From: Nocardiopsis suaedae
GTDB lineage: Bacteria; Actinomycetota; Actinomycetes; Streptosporangiales; Streptosporangiaceae
Assembly: GCF_027706745.1 (NCBI RefSeq)
Contig: NZ_JAQFWP010000002.1
Location: 156,252 to 220,251 of the forward strand
Direction: 5' to 3'
Length of the DNA: 64,000 nucleotides
The notes under the pieces were generated by a model. It had not been told where the DNA came from and did not search any database. It worked only from the letters and a program-made list of their open reading frames with translations. Of the stretch, positions 1-9,029 are shown one piece after another. Position 1 is the stretch's first letter, and each line of letters starts with the position of its first letter. A program made the translations under genes and the position numbers.

Positions 1-850
1 TGCCGTGCGCCCACGGACCGATCAGGAGCCTCACTCGGCGTCCCGACGCGCGTAGGGCCTCGGCGTCGGCGACGGTCCCCGAGAGGAAGATGTCGTTCCA
101 GCCCCCGGCGATGTGGACGAGCGGCGGCATGTTCGCCACGTCGGCCCGGTGATCGGTCGTGCGCCAGAACGCGTCGTTCCCGTCCGGGTGCCGCAGCCAC
201 TCCCGGTAGTAGTCGATGCGCTCACCCGCCGCGTCGATGTCCGCCTCCTCCAAGGGGAGGCGCCACACCGCGCGCTTGAGACGGCGGGTGGCGCCCGGCA
301 TGCGGACCAGGTTGCCGATGACGGACTCCCCGCCGGGCCGCCCCATGGCGGTCATGCTCTGCGCCCACCAGAGCCAGTCCCCGAGGGCGAACGCGCCGCC
401 GTTGTAGAGCGCGGAGTCGTAGGCCCCGGAAGGGGCGTCCTGGATGATCGCGGCCTTCCACTCGGGTGCGCTCTGCGAGGCCAGGTCCCATTGCGTATAG
501 CCGAGGAAGCTCGCGCCCCACGTGGCGAAGGCGCCCGGGAACCACGGCCGCGAACGCAGCCAGGCGAGCGTGTCCTCCGCGTCCCCGGGATCGAGGTGCC
601 AGCCCTGGAAGCGGCCGGCCGACCCGCCGGTTCCGCGCACGCTGAGCAGGAGGACCTGGTAGCCCCGGCGGGCGAGGAGCTCGGGGAGGAGGGCGGTGTT
701 CCTGCGTCCGTAGGGGGTCCGCATGAGCACCAGCGGCGCTCGCGGATCGGCGGCGGGGGAGTACCGGTCGGCGCGGAGCGCGCCCCCGCGGACGGGGACG
801 GGCAGGTCGCGCTCCACACGGACGCGCAGGATCCGGGCGACGGCACTCAT
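1..850 (-). CDS. CocE/NonD-family hydrolase, 3' end outside window
   Basis: The minus-strand frame from the ATG at 850 stays open to the window edge, giving at least 283 residues; the C-terminus lies beyond base 1. The N-terminal part reads as an X-Pro dipeptidyl-peptidase/CocE-type alpha/beta hydrolase: an early strand with RTPYGR, then RGTGGSAGRF, and the nucleophile elbow GASFLGYTQW whose Ser would be catalytic. The family hydrolyses acyl esters or amides; the substrate cannot be told. No secretion signal is seen, so it is probably cytosolic. It is divergent from the LLM oxidoreductase across a 153-base AT-richer promoter region. Family is fairly sure; start is the first ATG of the conserved frame. 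Confidence 0.82.
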   Translation of the reverse strand, partial: MSAVARILRVRVERDLPVPVRGGALRADRYSPAADPRAPLVLMRTPYGRRNTALLPELLARRGYQVLLLSVRGTGGSAGRFQGWHLDPGDAEDTLAWLRSRPWFPGAFATWGASFLGYTQWDLASQSAPEWKAAIIQDAPSGAYDSALYNGGAFALGDWLWWAQSMTAMGRPGGESVIGNLVRMPGATRRLKRAVWRLPLEEADIDAAGERIDYYREWLRHPDGNDAFWRTTDHRADVANMPPLVHIAGGWNDIFLSGTVADAEALRASGRRVRLLIGPWAHG

Positions 851-886
851 GGGGCTCCGTTCCGGGACGGCGGTGATGGTGTCTCC

Positions 887-916
887 AATATATCGAATCT
901 TCAGAAATCTTTGAAG
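887..916 (-). promoter_or_regulatory. Candidate promoter and imperfect 18-bp palindrome upstream of the CocE gene
   Basis: On the minus strand a TATATT -10-like hexamer (892-887) follows a TTCAAA -35-like hexamer at 17-bp spacing. Bases 899-916 form an imperfect inverted repeat with CTTCA/TGAAG outer arms that overlaps this promoter. The local AT content stands out against its surroundings. Regulator unknown. Confidence 0.4.
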
Positions 917-1003
917 AACGTGGAGCGGGGGCCCGGTGCGGCAAGCGCCTTCCGGCGCGTAGCGTGTGGCCGAGCCAGCGACCCCCACACAGGAGGGCTC
1001 CCC

Positions 1004-1903
1004 GTGAAACTGGGCTTCTCGCTCCCGCAGTTCGGCGCCAGTGCGCACCACCCCCGCGACATCGCCCGCTTCGCCCGGCAGGCCGAGGAGATGGGCGCCG
1101 ACAGCCTCTGGGTCGGCGACCGGCTGCTCGCCGCCGTCGACCCGGAGGTCGGCTACGCCGGGGCCGACTACATCCCCGAGCAGTTCCGTGCCGCCCTCGA
1201 CCCGTTCACCGTGCTCGCGGCGGCCGCCACCGCGACCGAGCGGGTGCTGCTGGGCACCAACGTCGTCAACGCCCCCTGGTACCCGCCGGCGGTGCTCGCG
1301 CGGTCCTTCGCCAGCATCGACCTGCTCAGCGGCGGGCGGCTGCTGCCCGGTCTGGGCACCGGCTGGTCGCCCGAGGAGTACGAGGCCGTCGGCGTGCCGA
1401 TGAAGGAGCGCGGACGCCGCCTCGACGAGTGCCTCGACGCGCTCGACGCCCTGTGGGGCGAGGGGACCGTCCGGCACAGCGGCCGCCACTGGTCGATCCC
1501 GCACAGCCACATGGAGGCCAAGCCGGTCCAGCGGCCGCGTCCACCGATCTACCTGGGCGGATTCGCCCCGGCCGCGCTGGAGCGCGTCGGGCGGCGGGCC
1601 GACGGGTTCCTGCCGATCGCCGTCGTGCCCGGGATGGCCGACATGGGGGCGGCCGTCGACCGGCCGCTCGCCGCCGTCCGCGAGGCCGCCGTGCGCGCGG
1701 GGCGCGACCCGGGCGTGCTGGACGTGGTCCTCAGGGTCAACCCCACCGCCGAGGCGGCGGTCGAGGACATCGCGACCGCGGTGCTGGAGGCCGGGGAGCA
1801 CGGCGTCGGCCACGCCTTCGTCGACCTCCTCTACCTGGCCGAGGACGCCGACCGGACGCTGGACCTCGCCGCGCGGATCATGGAGAAGGTGCGCGAGCGC
1901 TGA
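1004..1903 (+). CDS. LLM-class F420-dependent oxidoreductase
   Basis: A 299-residue luciferase-like monooxygenase fold protein. The N-terminus (KLGFSLPQFG, then a helix with EEMGADSLWVGD) and the later LGTGWSPEEYEAVGVP and RPPIYLGGFAPAALERVGRRADG segments are typical of actinobacterial F420-dependent LLM enzymes, which use reduced F420 or flavin for hydride transfer or oxygenation in the cytosol. The GTG at 1004 was chosen because an AGGAGG Shine-Dalgarno at 991-996 precedes it at normal spacing and the conserved first strand begins there; the frame is open much further upstream but without protein-like sequence. Substrate unknown. Confidence 0.9.
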   Translation: MKLGFSLPQFGASAHHPRDIARFARQAEEMGADSLWVGDRLLAAVDPEVGYAGADYIPEQFRAALDPFTVLAAAATATERVLLGTNVVNAPWYPPAVLARSFASIDLLSGGRLLPGLGTGWSPEEYEAVGVPMKERGRRLDECLDALDALWGEGTVRHSGRHWSIPHSHMEAKPVQRPRPPIYLGGFAPAALERVGRRADGFLPIAVVPGMADMGAAVDRPLAAVREAAVRAGRDPGVLDVVLRVNPTAEAAVEDIATAVLEAGEHGVGHAFVDLLYLAEDADRTLDLAARIMEKVRER

Positions 1904-1997
1904 TGAGACCAGGGAAGGCCTTTTCCGGTAAATGGGGGAAATGTGCATTGCGCGGCAATCCGGTGCGCGTGTGAACGTGATGCGCTTCACCTTTTCC

Positions 1998-2014
1998 GGA
2001 AGGGTGTCCCTTCC
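1998..2014. terminator. Short hairpin, possible terminator of the LLM gene
   Basis: GGAAGGG and CCCTTCC form a perfect 7-bp stem with a TGT loop, followed by TGCGTTTTCG. It lies about 95 bases after the LLM stop. The weak T-tract makes terminator function plausible rather than clear. Confidence 0.4.
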
Positions 2015-2160
2015 TGCGTTTTCGCGCCTTCGAACAGGTGGAATCGCCCTTGTGGGCACCGCCCGGTACGGTTAGCTTTTGCGCGGACGACCCGTTCCGC
2101 CGGTCCCGCCCCTCGGCGCGAGGGGGCGGGGCCACCCCCCGGTCCTGGCAGACTGGACGG

Positions 2161-3366
2161 GTGAGCGAGGCAGAGAAGGCGTCCGAGCTGATCGGTTCGG
2201 CGGTCGGCGCCGTCCGGGACGACGACGAGGCGGGCGTGGACGCCGCCCTTGCGCCGCTGGCCGATTCCTCCCGCCCCGATTGGGCGCGCACCGTCGACCG
2301 CGCCCTCCTCTCCCTTCTCGCCTCACACGTCGCCCACGCCTGGCGTCGGAATTGGCAGCCCGCCGAACTGGTCCGGCACGCCGGGCGCGAACTGGGCGCG
2401 GACGCCGAGCGGATGTGCGCCGACGCGGTCCTCGCCGAGCGCGGGGAGCGCCCCGGGGCCGCGCTCGACCCGCGCTGGCGGGAACAGCTCCGCGCCTTGG
2501 AGGCTGAGGCCGCCGAAGGGGCGGATCGGCCGGGCGCAGCGCCCCCGACCCGGTTCGAGGCCGTCGAACTCACGCTGAGGCTGGCGGTGCTGCTGGAGGC
2601 CGTGCCTCCGCTGCAGCGGCTGTGCCCCCGCCCGGGGGAGGAGGCGCCCGTCGCGGGCCCCTCCGGCTCGCCCAAGCTCGACCGGGTGCGCGCGCTGCTG
2701 GCCAAGGCCGAGTCGACCGAGTTCCCTGACGAGGCCGAGGCCCTCACCGCACGCGCCCAGGCCATGATGGCGCGGCACAGCATCGACGAGGCACTCCTCA
2801 CCGCGGGCGGCCCCGCTCCGGAGACGGTCGGTGTCCGCCTTCCCGTGGACTCCCCCTACGACGACCACAAGGCGACCCTGCTCAACGTGGTGGCCGAGGC
2901 CAACCACTGCCGTGCCGTATGGCACCAGGAGCTCGGCCTGTGCACGGTCATCGGCCGCCCCGCCGACGTGGAAGGGGTAGAGCTGCTGGCGGCGTCCCTG
3001 CTGGCGCAGGCGGCATCCGCCATGGTCGCCACCGGGGCGCGGCGCGAGCGGGCGGGCCGCTCCAACCGCAAGGCGTTCCGCGCCTCCTTCTGGGCGGCCT
3101 TCGCCGACCGCATCGGAGAGCGCCTGGAGCGCAGCGCCCAGGAGGCCGAACGGGAGGCCGCCGCCGAGCACGCCGCCGAAGGGCGGGACCTCGTCCCGCT
3201 CTTCGCCGCGCGCGAACGCGAGGTGGACGCCGCCGTCGACCGGATGTTCGAGGAGCTGACCTACTCGCGTGTCCGCGGCCCCGCCGACCTCGACGGCTGG
3301 AACGCCGGTCGGGAGGCCGCCGACGACGCAGCCCTGCGCGCGCGGGAGCGGATCCGGGGCGTGTGA
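2161..3366 (+). CDS. DUF2786 domain-containing protein
   Basis: About 401 residues from the GTG at 2161. The central segment starting SPKLDRVRALLAKAEST, followed by FPDEAEALTARAQAMMARH, is the DUF2786 signature, a short helical domain of unknown function common in actinomycetes. A downstream region with several Arg/Glu-rich helices (RKAFRASFWAAFADRIGERL) matches the C-terminal part these proteins usually carry. An ATG at 2038 is also in frame, but the protein-like sequence begins at 2161. The next gene, a DUF2293 protein, follows in the same direction 78 bases later and could be co-transcribed. No enzymatic role can be assigned. Confidence 0.85.
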   Translation: MSEAEKASELIGSAVGAVRDDDEAGVDAALAPLADSSRPDWARTVDRALLSLLASHVAHAWRRNWQPAELVRHAGRELGADAERMCADAVLAERGERPGAALDPRWREQLRALEAEAAEGADRPGAAPPTRFEAVELTLRLAVLLEAVPPLQRLCPRPGEEAPVAGPSGSPKLDRVRALLAKAESTEFPDEAEALTARAQAMMARHSIDEALLTAGGPAPETVGVRLPVDSPYDDHKATLLNVVAEANHCRAVWHQELGLCTVIGRPADVEGVELLAASLLAQAASAMVATGARRERAGRSNRKAFRASFWAAFADRIGERLERSAQEAEREAAAEHAAEGRDLVPLFAAREREVDAAVDRMFEELTYSRVRGPADLDGWNAGREAADDAALRARERIRGV

Positions 3367-3444
3367 CGCGTGTGGCGCGGCGAGCGGCTCACCTGTCTGT
3401 ACGGCGTGCGGACGCCGAAGGTTCACCTGGAATTCGGAGGACAC

Positions 3445-4548
3445 GTGGGGCCCGCTGATCTGGACACCAAGCTGGGGCGGAGAGTGGCCGAGGCGGCGGA
3501 CGCCGCGGTCGCGCGGCGCGGGGCCGTCTCTGTGATCGATGTGCTCACCTCCGTGGGCTGGTTGACCGATAAAGCCGTGGACCGGTGGCGGCGCGAGCTC
3601 TCGCCTTCCCTTCAGCACGTTGTCCAGGCCCCACCCGACAAGCTCCGCACGGCCGTCGCCCTCCTGGAGGTCTGGGCGCAGGCCAAGGGGATGGAGCGCG
3701 AGGAAGGGGAATACCTCGCCGCCGCCCGCGAACGGCGTCAGTTGCGCTTCCTCGCGGTCACTGACAACCCGGACACCTCGGACGCCCCGGACGGCGGCGA
3801 CGCCGAGGAACGGGCGTTCCGCACGCACTGGATCGCCCCCGGCGCCACCACCGCGCAGCGCAACCGGGAGCACAAGCGCCGCACCAAGGCGCCCGACCTG
3901 GTCGTGCAGACGGCCGCCGGTGCATGGGAGTGTGCCGCCTGCGGGGCGGAGAACGAGGCCCTCCGGCTCATGGAGGGGGCGGTCCCCCACTGCCTGGAGT
4001 GCGCCGACATGGACCACCTGGTCCTGCTGCCTTCCGGCGACGCCGCGCTCACCCGCCGCGCCAAGAAGGAGAGCAGGCTCTCAGCGGTCGTCGTCCGGTG
4101 GGTGTCTTCCCGCAAGAAGTTCCGCCGGGTGGGACTCCTGGTCGAGGAGGGCGCCCTCGAAACGGCCGAGCGTCAGTGCCTGGCCGACGAGGACGCCCGC
4201 GCGCGGCGGCGGGAGCGCGACGCGGAGCGCAGGGCGGTGCAGGACGTCGACTTCCAGAAGCGGTTCGCGGCCGAGATCCTGCTTCAGTTCCCGCTGTGCC
4301 CGCAGGAGCGGGCCGAGCGCATCGCCCTGCACACGGGCGCGCGCGGCAGCGGCCGTGTGGGGCGCTCGGCGGCCGGACGCGACCTCGATCCCGGGGCCGT
4401 GCGGCGCGCGGTCGTCGCTTCGGTGCGCCACGAGGACACCCCCTACGACGACCTGTTGATGGACGGCGTGCCGCGCGAGGAGGCCCGCGCGCGCATCGCC
4501 GCCGACATCGACCGCGTCCTCAGCGCCTGGGGCGAAGCAGGACCGTGA
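3445..4548 (+). CDS. DUF2293 domain-containing protein with Cys pairs
   Basis: A 367-residue protein when started at GTG 3445, which has GGAGG at 3436-3440; an in-frame GTG at 3370 lacks a good ribosome site. Mid-protein it has CAACGAEN and a later CLEC, four cysteines spaced like a small zinc ribbon, then a basic helical stretch. The C-terminal ~90 residues (LLQFPLCPQERAERIA, GSGRVGRSAAGRDLDP, HEDTPYDDLLM) match DUF2293, a poorly characterised domain also found in fungi. The zinc ribbon suggests a nucleic-acid or zinc-dependent role, but this is inference. Its 3' end overlaps the convergent MFS gene by 29 bases. Confidence 0.8.
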   Translation: MGPADLDTKLGRRVAEAADAAVARRGAVSVIDVLTSVGWLTDKAVDRWRRELSPSLQHVVQAPPDKLRTAVALLEVWAQAKGMEREEGEYLAAARERRQLRFLAVTDNPDTSDAPDGGDAEERAFRTHWIAPGATTAQRNREHKRRTKAPDLVVQTAAGAWECAACGAENEALRLMEGAVPHCLECADMDHLVLLPSGDAALTRRAKKESRLSAVVVRWVSSRKKFRRVGLLVEEGALETAERQCLADEDARARRRERDAERRAVQDVDFQKRFAAEILLQFPLCPQERAERIALHTGARGSGRVGRSAAGRDLDPGAVRRAVVASVRHEDTPYDDLLMDGVPREEARARIAADIDRVLSAWGEAGP

Positions 4549-5881
4549 CGCATACGGCCGCCACGGCAGCCGCCCCGCCCAGGGCGAGCGCCACGGTGTG
4601 CATCGCGCCGGTGGCGCCGCTCCCGGACAGCCCGCCGCCGGTCAGGGCCGCCAGCACCGCGCCCGCGGCGGCGATCGCCACCGTCTCGGAGGTGATGCGC
4701 ACGGTGTTGAACAGCCCCGCCGCCGTCCCGGCCCTGTCGCGGGCGACGCTTCCGACGGCCAGCCCGTCGAGGAGGCCGTTGGTCAGCCCCGCACCTGCCC
4801 CGACCAGGGCGAACGGCGCCAGTAGCGCGAGCGGGGCGCTGTCCGGTCCCATTCCGGTCAGGAGCGCGGCCCCGGCGCCGGACAGCAGCACCGCGCCGGT
4901 GACCGGGACTCCGGCGGGCAGCCGCTTGGCCAGCGCGGTGCCGACGGCGGGCAGCGCCACCGTGGGCACGGTCAGCATCAGCAGCCACACCCCCGCCCGG
5001 CCGGGCTCCAGGCCGGCCACCGCGATGAGGTAGGTCGGCAGGTACACCAGCAGCGGCACCAGGACCGCCATGATCGCCCCCGCCGCCAGGGCGAAGGCCA
5101 GGAACCGGCGGTTGGCGAGCAGCGGCAGGTCGAGCAGAGGGGCGGCCGCCACCGCCGCAGCGGCGGCGGCCCCGAGCACGGCGGGCGAGCCGAACCCGCG
5201 CTCGGGCCCTTCGACGAGCACGGTGACCAGCAGCAGGAGCGCCGTGGTGAACAGCGCGGCCCCCGCCCAGTCGACCTTCCGGCCGGCGGCGCCCGGCGAC
5301 GGGGGGAAGGACGGGCCGAGCAGCACCACCGCCCCGGCGACGGCGGCGGGGACGGCGAACACCGCCCGCCACCCGGCGAGGTCGACCAGCAGCCCGGCGG
5401 CCGTCGGCCCGAACGCGGTGCCCGCGCCCAGGACCGTGCCCAGCGCACCGAACGCCCGCGCGCGGGCGGGACCGTCGAAGACCTCCGAGAGGATCGCTGA
5501 GCCGCCGGTGAGGGCGGCGGCCGCGCCGACGCCCGCCAGCGCGCGGGAGGCGTCGAGCACGAGGATGCCGGGGGCCAGGGCGCTCAGGACCCCCGAGGCG
5601 CAGAAGAGCCCGGCTCCGCCGAGGAAGACGCGCCGCTTGCCCAGCACGTCGGCGAGGGCGCCGGACAGCACGAGGAAGGCGGCGAAGCACGCGTTGTAGG
5701 CGTTGACGACCCACTGCGTGGACACCAGGGAGGCGTCCAGGCCGGTGCGGATGCCCGGAAGTGCCAGGGAGGCACCGGTGATGGTCAGAGGGAAGGCGAG
5801 CGTGGACAGCAGGACGGAGATGAGGACGACCCTCTTGCGCGCGCTCGTGAGCACGTGGGGCGTCGGGGAAGTGGTCTGCAC
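4520..5881 (-). CDS. MFS transporter, DHA2/EmrB-QacA type
   Basis: A 453-residue integral membrane protein with about fourteen hydrophobic segments. The early motif (GALADVLGKRRVFLGG, the MFS loop 2-3 signature) and WVVNAYNACFAAF in helix 1-2 are characteristic of DHA2 drug:proton antiporters. It probably exports small hydrophobic compounds across the cytoplasmic membrane. The start is a GTG at 5881. No regulator is adjacent; a 514-base untranslated region lies upstream. The C-terminus overlaps the convergent DUF2293 gene by 29 bases. Family assignment is strong, substrate unknown. Confidence 0.9.
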   Translation of the reverse strand: MQTTSPTPHVLTSARKRVVLISVLLSTLAFPLTITGASLALPGIRTGLDASLVSTQWVVNAYNACFAAFLVLSGALADVLGKRRVFLGGAGLFCASGVLSALAPGILVLDASRALAGVGAAAALTGGSAILSEVFDGPARARAFGALGTVLGAGTAFGPTAAGLLVDLAGWRAVFAVPAAVAGAVVLLGPSFPPSPGAAGRKVDWAGAALFTTALLLLVTVLVEGPERGFGSPAVLGAAAAAAVAAAPLLDLPLLANRRFLAFALAAGAIMAVLVPLLVYLPTYLIAVAGLEPGRAGVWLLMLTVPTVALPAVGTALAKRLPAGVPVTGAVLLSGAGAALLTGMGPDSAPLALLAPFALVGAGAGLTNGLLDGLAVGSVARDRAGTAAGLFNTVRITSETVAIAAAGAVLAALTGGGLSGSGATGAMHTVALALGGAAAVAAVCVTVLLRPRR

Positions 5882-6395
5882 GGGATCTCGGCTCCGAAGT
5901 CGATGGTGGAGCCGGGCAGCATGAGGCGCCGCACCGGCGATCGGCTCTGGTGCGGCGGAGCGAGTCCTGGGGTACGCGCCGCCGCTAAGGGCGGCGCACT
6001 CTGTCCGAGATCGGCATCGGCGGCACGTTAACGCGGGGAGGGTTCAGGAGGCCACAGGTTTTCCGGCCGGTGCCCCGCTTACGGCGTCGCCCGTCCGTCA
6101 GGCCCCGGAGCGCGGGGAGGGGGCGACGACGACTCAGGGGGCACGGGCGCCTCGATCGGCCGAGGGGCGTGCGAATGGCCGCTTGGTCGCTGTCGTCGTC
6201 GGACGGGCCAGTACCCCGCCCGGCCCGGAATATCCGCCTACGGGGAGACCGGCGCCGACCCTTGAGAGGCGTTCGGAGGCGGAGAGGGGGGTTGCGGACA
6301 CCCCCATCCGCCAAAGGGGCCGCCCCGGCGTTTCCGCGCCTGGTATGCGCGGTATGCGCCCCCGGTCGGCTGGTGCGGGGCGGGGAGCGCCGAGC
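5882..6395. other. 514-base intergenic region, no supported gene
   Basis: Small reading frames here have no protein-like composition or ribosome site. Visible structure: an 8-bp hairpin (GCGCCGCC/GGCGGCGC at 5976-5997) about 95 bases upstream of the MFS start, and a tandem GGTATGCGC pair near 6342-6359. The region probably holds the MFS promoter and leader. Confidence 0.5.
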
Positions 6396-7541
6396 TCACC
6401 CCGAGGTGCGCGGGGCCATCCGACGGGTCAGGCCGGAGAGCACTCTCCGCTTCCGTGGCTGTTGCTCAGCGGGGGCGGGCGTCGGCGCGGACCACATGGC
6501 GGCGGCCAGCGCGGCCGTGCCCGCCGCCTCTGTGATGTCGGTGGAGCGCGGCGGGTCCGGGTCCTCAGCGGGGGTGTAGGCGAGCTCCTCCAAGGAGCCC
6601 ACCACCAGGGCGCCGCTGGCGCGCAGGTCGTCGATGTCCTCGGCGCTCCATGCGGCCACCTGCTCGCGGAACCTCGGGGGCACCGCCACTCGTGGTCCCC
6701 GTTCCTCCCGGGCGCGGAACGCGTCGACGATCCGGTCCCGCAGGAGGGCGCCCTCCTCGTGGGCCCAGTCCTGTGCGGACAGGTTCCCGTTGAGGGCGCG
6801 CAGCACCTCCGCTTCGGCGGCCGTCACCCCACCGTGCACGGTCGTTCCCTCGGTGGGGGCCGGAACGCGGTCGGCCGCCTCGGAGAGTCCGGCCGCCTCC
6901 ATGAAGCGGTGCCACAGGCTCCCCGACCCCGAGCCCGGGTTGCTGACGACGGCGACCCGGTCGGGCCCGACCAGCGACGCCCACCGCCCGGCGAGCCTGC
7001 CCAGCCCGAACGCGCGCCACATGTGGGCGTCGGACTCCTTCTCCACGCTCTCCCAGCCCCGCGCGCGCTGGGCGGCCAGCCCCGACACGAAGCGGGGGAA
7101 GCCCGCCGTGCGCCCGTTGCGGACGTGCTGCTGCCAGGAGGACGGGAGCAGGCGGCCCAGGCTGCGCGCCGTGACCACCACCCGCACCTCGTCGGCACCG
7201 AGCTCGTCGATCACCCGCTGCGCCGCGTCGGACCGCACCACCGCGAGGGCCTCGGCGGAGACCACCGCCGTTCCCGGGCAGCCGCGCACCTGTTCGCGCA
7301 GCCGCTGCCACCAGGCCTCCTCGGCGGCCGCCCTGCGGGCGCCGACCCACGGGTACTCCCCGCCGAGCAGTCCGTACGTGGCCGCCTCGTGCGCGTTGAC
7401 CCGCACGGGGCCGCCGCCCTCGGGCATCGGGTAGACCACGCCCAGCGGCTCCAGGGCACCCGCGCGCTCCTCCAGCATCCGCTGCAGGAAGGTCGTTCCG
7501 GACTTCTGGACGCCGATGTGCAGGACGAGGCGCTGTGCCAA
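6396..7541 (-). CDS. Sulfotransferase-like P-loop protein
   Basis: A 381-residue protein opening with HIGVQKSGTTFLQ, the 5'-phosphosulfate-binding loop of PAPS-dependent sulfotransferases (Lys-Ser-Gly-Thr-Thr). A second conserved area, VVVTARSLGRLLPSSWQQ, corresponds to the 3'-phosphate site where an Arg and Ser contact the cofactor. Such enzymes transfer sulfate from PAPS to hydroxyl or amine acceptors; some family members have lost this activity. TTG 7541 is the earliest possible start because an in-frame TGA lies three codons upstream; GGGAG precedes it. A Pro/Arg-rich tail of about 60 residues follows the domain. Acceptor unknown. Confidence 0.78.
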   Translation of the reverse strand: MAQRLVLHIGVQKSGTTFLQRMLEERAGALEPLGVVYPMPEGGGPVRVNAHEAATYGLLGGEYPWVGARRAAAEEAWWQRLREQVRGCPGTAVVSAEALAVVRSDAAQRVIDELGADEVRVVVTARSLGRLLPSSWQQHVRNGRTAGFPRFVSGLAAQRARGWESVEKESDAHMWRAFGLGRLAGRWASLVGPDRVAVVSNPGSGSGSLWHRFMEAAGLSEAADRVPAPTEGTTVHGGVTAAEAEVLRALNGNLSAQDWAHEEGALLRDRIVDAFRAREERGPRVAVPPRFREQVAAWSAEDIDDLRASGALVVGSLEELAYTPAEDPDPPRSTDITEAAGTAALAAAMWSAPTPAPAEQQPRKRRVLSGLTRRMAPRTSG

Positions 7542-7729
7542 GGCCGGTCACTCCCATCGGTGGTGAGCGTGCGGGGTCGCCCGTGAACCTACCGGCGCCC
7601 AGGGGACGGGCAGGCGAACGGAGGGCGAATTCCGCGCACGGGGCGGGCGGGGAGGAAGTGGTGGCACCACCGTGGGACGACGTGGTCCCCCTCTGGGAGC
7701 GGAAAGCGCCTGCCGCCTAACGTCGCCCC

Positions 7730-9001
7730 ATGGACTCCCCTTCCACGCCCCGATACGCGGGCGCCGTGGCCGCCGGAGCGGTCGCGGCCCTCACCGCGCT
7801 CCCCGCGGCCGCCGTCGCCGCCCCTTCCGAACCCCCGGCCCCCGAAACGGTCACGTTCGACCTGCCCGACCCCACCGGCCCCTACGACGTGGGCACCACC
7901 GAGCTCCGGCTGGTCGACGAGGACCGCACCACCCCGTGGACCGACGACGTGCGGGAGCTGGCCGTGAGCGTCTGGTACCCGGCCGAGCACCGGCCGGGCG
8001 ACGAGCCCGCGCCCTACGCCGACCAGCGGGTCGGCGACCTGTTCACCGAGTACCAGGTGGGGCGGCGGTTCGCGGGCGTCGACTGGGAGAGCGCGGCCGG
8101 CTCGGCCGTGCCCGGCGCCCGCGCCGACCGCAGTGCGGGCCGCCTCCCGGTGGTGCTGTACTCGCCCGGCGCCGCCGTTCCCCGGGTCTTCGGCACGAGC
8201 ATGGCCGAGGACCTCGCCTCGCACGGGTACGCGGTGGTGACCGTCGACCACACCGGGGAGGCCCCGGTCCGGTTCCCCGACGGGCGATTCGACGACGGGG
8301 ACCGGCACTGGGAGGACGAGCCGAACGTCATCACCGGGTTCACCGCGGCGCGCGTGCCCGACACCCGCTTCGTCCTGGACAGCGTGGAGGACGCCACGCG
8401 GAAGGGGTGGACCGACGCCGACGGGCGCCGGCTTCCCCACGGGCTCGCCAAGGCCCTCGACCCGTCCACCGCGGGCATGTTCGGCATGTCCCTCGGCGGC
8501 GCGACCACCGTGCACGGCATGGGGGCCGACGAGCGGATCGGCGCCGGGATCGACATGGACGGAAGCGTCGACTTCACCTCCGACCCGGAGTTCGCCGAGC
8601 GCTTCCCCACCGCCGACGAAGGGCTGGACCGGCCCTTCATGTTCATGGGCGGCAGCCGGGTCCGGGACGGGGAGGTCCTGCCCAACACCCACCGCACCTT
8701 CGAGGACTGGGGGCGGCTCTGGGACAACTCCACCGGCTGGAAGCGCGACGTGCACTTCGCCGAGGCGCGGCACTTCTCCTTCACCGACTTCCAGGTGGTC
8801 ATGCCGCAGGTCGCCGAGGGCCTGGGCCTGTCGGAGGAGCAGGTGGAGGGCGCGATCGGGACCACCGACGACCCGCAGCGCCTGCACGCCTCCCAGCGCG
8901 CCTACGTACGGGCCTTCTTCGACCACCACCTGCGCGGTGAACGGCGGCCCGTCCTGGACGCGGACTCGCCCGGGCACCCGGACGCGCGCCTGGTCGGCTG
9001 A
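7730..9001 (+). CDS. Secreted alpha/beta hydrolase, PAF-acetylhydrolase-like
   Basis: A 423-residue protein with an N-terminal signal-like segment (Ala-rich hydrophobic stretch, residues about 9-31, ending AVAAPSEPP). The mature part has ELAVSVWYPAEH, VVLYSPGAAVPRVFGTSMAEDLASHGYAVV and the nucleophile elbow GMSLGG, the layout of plasma PAF-acetylhydrolase/dienelactone-hydrolase-like lipases. An acid (DMDGS region) and a late His (ARHFSFTD) can complete the triad. It likely cleaves short-chain acyl esters outside the cell. ATG 7730 lies just after a TAACGT -10-like hexamer, so the transcript may be leaderless. The substrate is not known. Confidence 0.85.
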   Translation: MDSPSTPRYAGAVAAGAVAALTALPAAAVAAPSEPPAPETVTFDLPDPTGPYDVGTTELRLVDEDRTTPWTDDVRELAVSVWYPAEHRPGDEPAPYADQRVGDLFTEYQVGRRFAGVDWESAAGSAVPGARADRSAGRLPVVLYSPGAAVPRVFGTSMAEDLASHGYAVVTVDHTGEAPVRFPDGRFDDGDRHWEDEPNVITGFTAARVPDTRFVLDSVEDATRKGWTDADGRRLPHGLAKALDPSTAGMFGMSLGGATTVHGMGADERIGAGIDMDGSVDFTSDPEFAERFPTADEGLDRPFMFMGGSRVRDGEVLPNTHRTFEDWGRLWDNSTGWKRDVHFAEARHFSFTDFQVVMPQVAEGLGLSEEQVEGAIGTTDDPQRLHASQRAYVRAFFDHHLRGERRPVLDADSPGHPDARLVG

Positions 9002-9029
9002 CGGGGACGGAGGAGGGCGGGAGCGGGCG

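Noticed and set aside
113..1003. Long open frame upstream of the LLM oxidoreductase, giving a 596-residue ORF
   Set aside because: The first ~297 residues are Arg/Pro/Gly-rich antisense reading of the CocE gene; the true start is the GTG at 1004 with an AGGAGG site.
5985..6314. 109-residue minus-strand ORF in the gap upstream of the MFS gene
   Set aside because: Arg/Pro-rich composition, no ribosome site, no recognisable motif.
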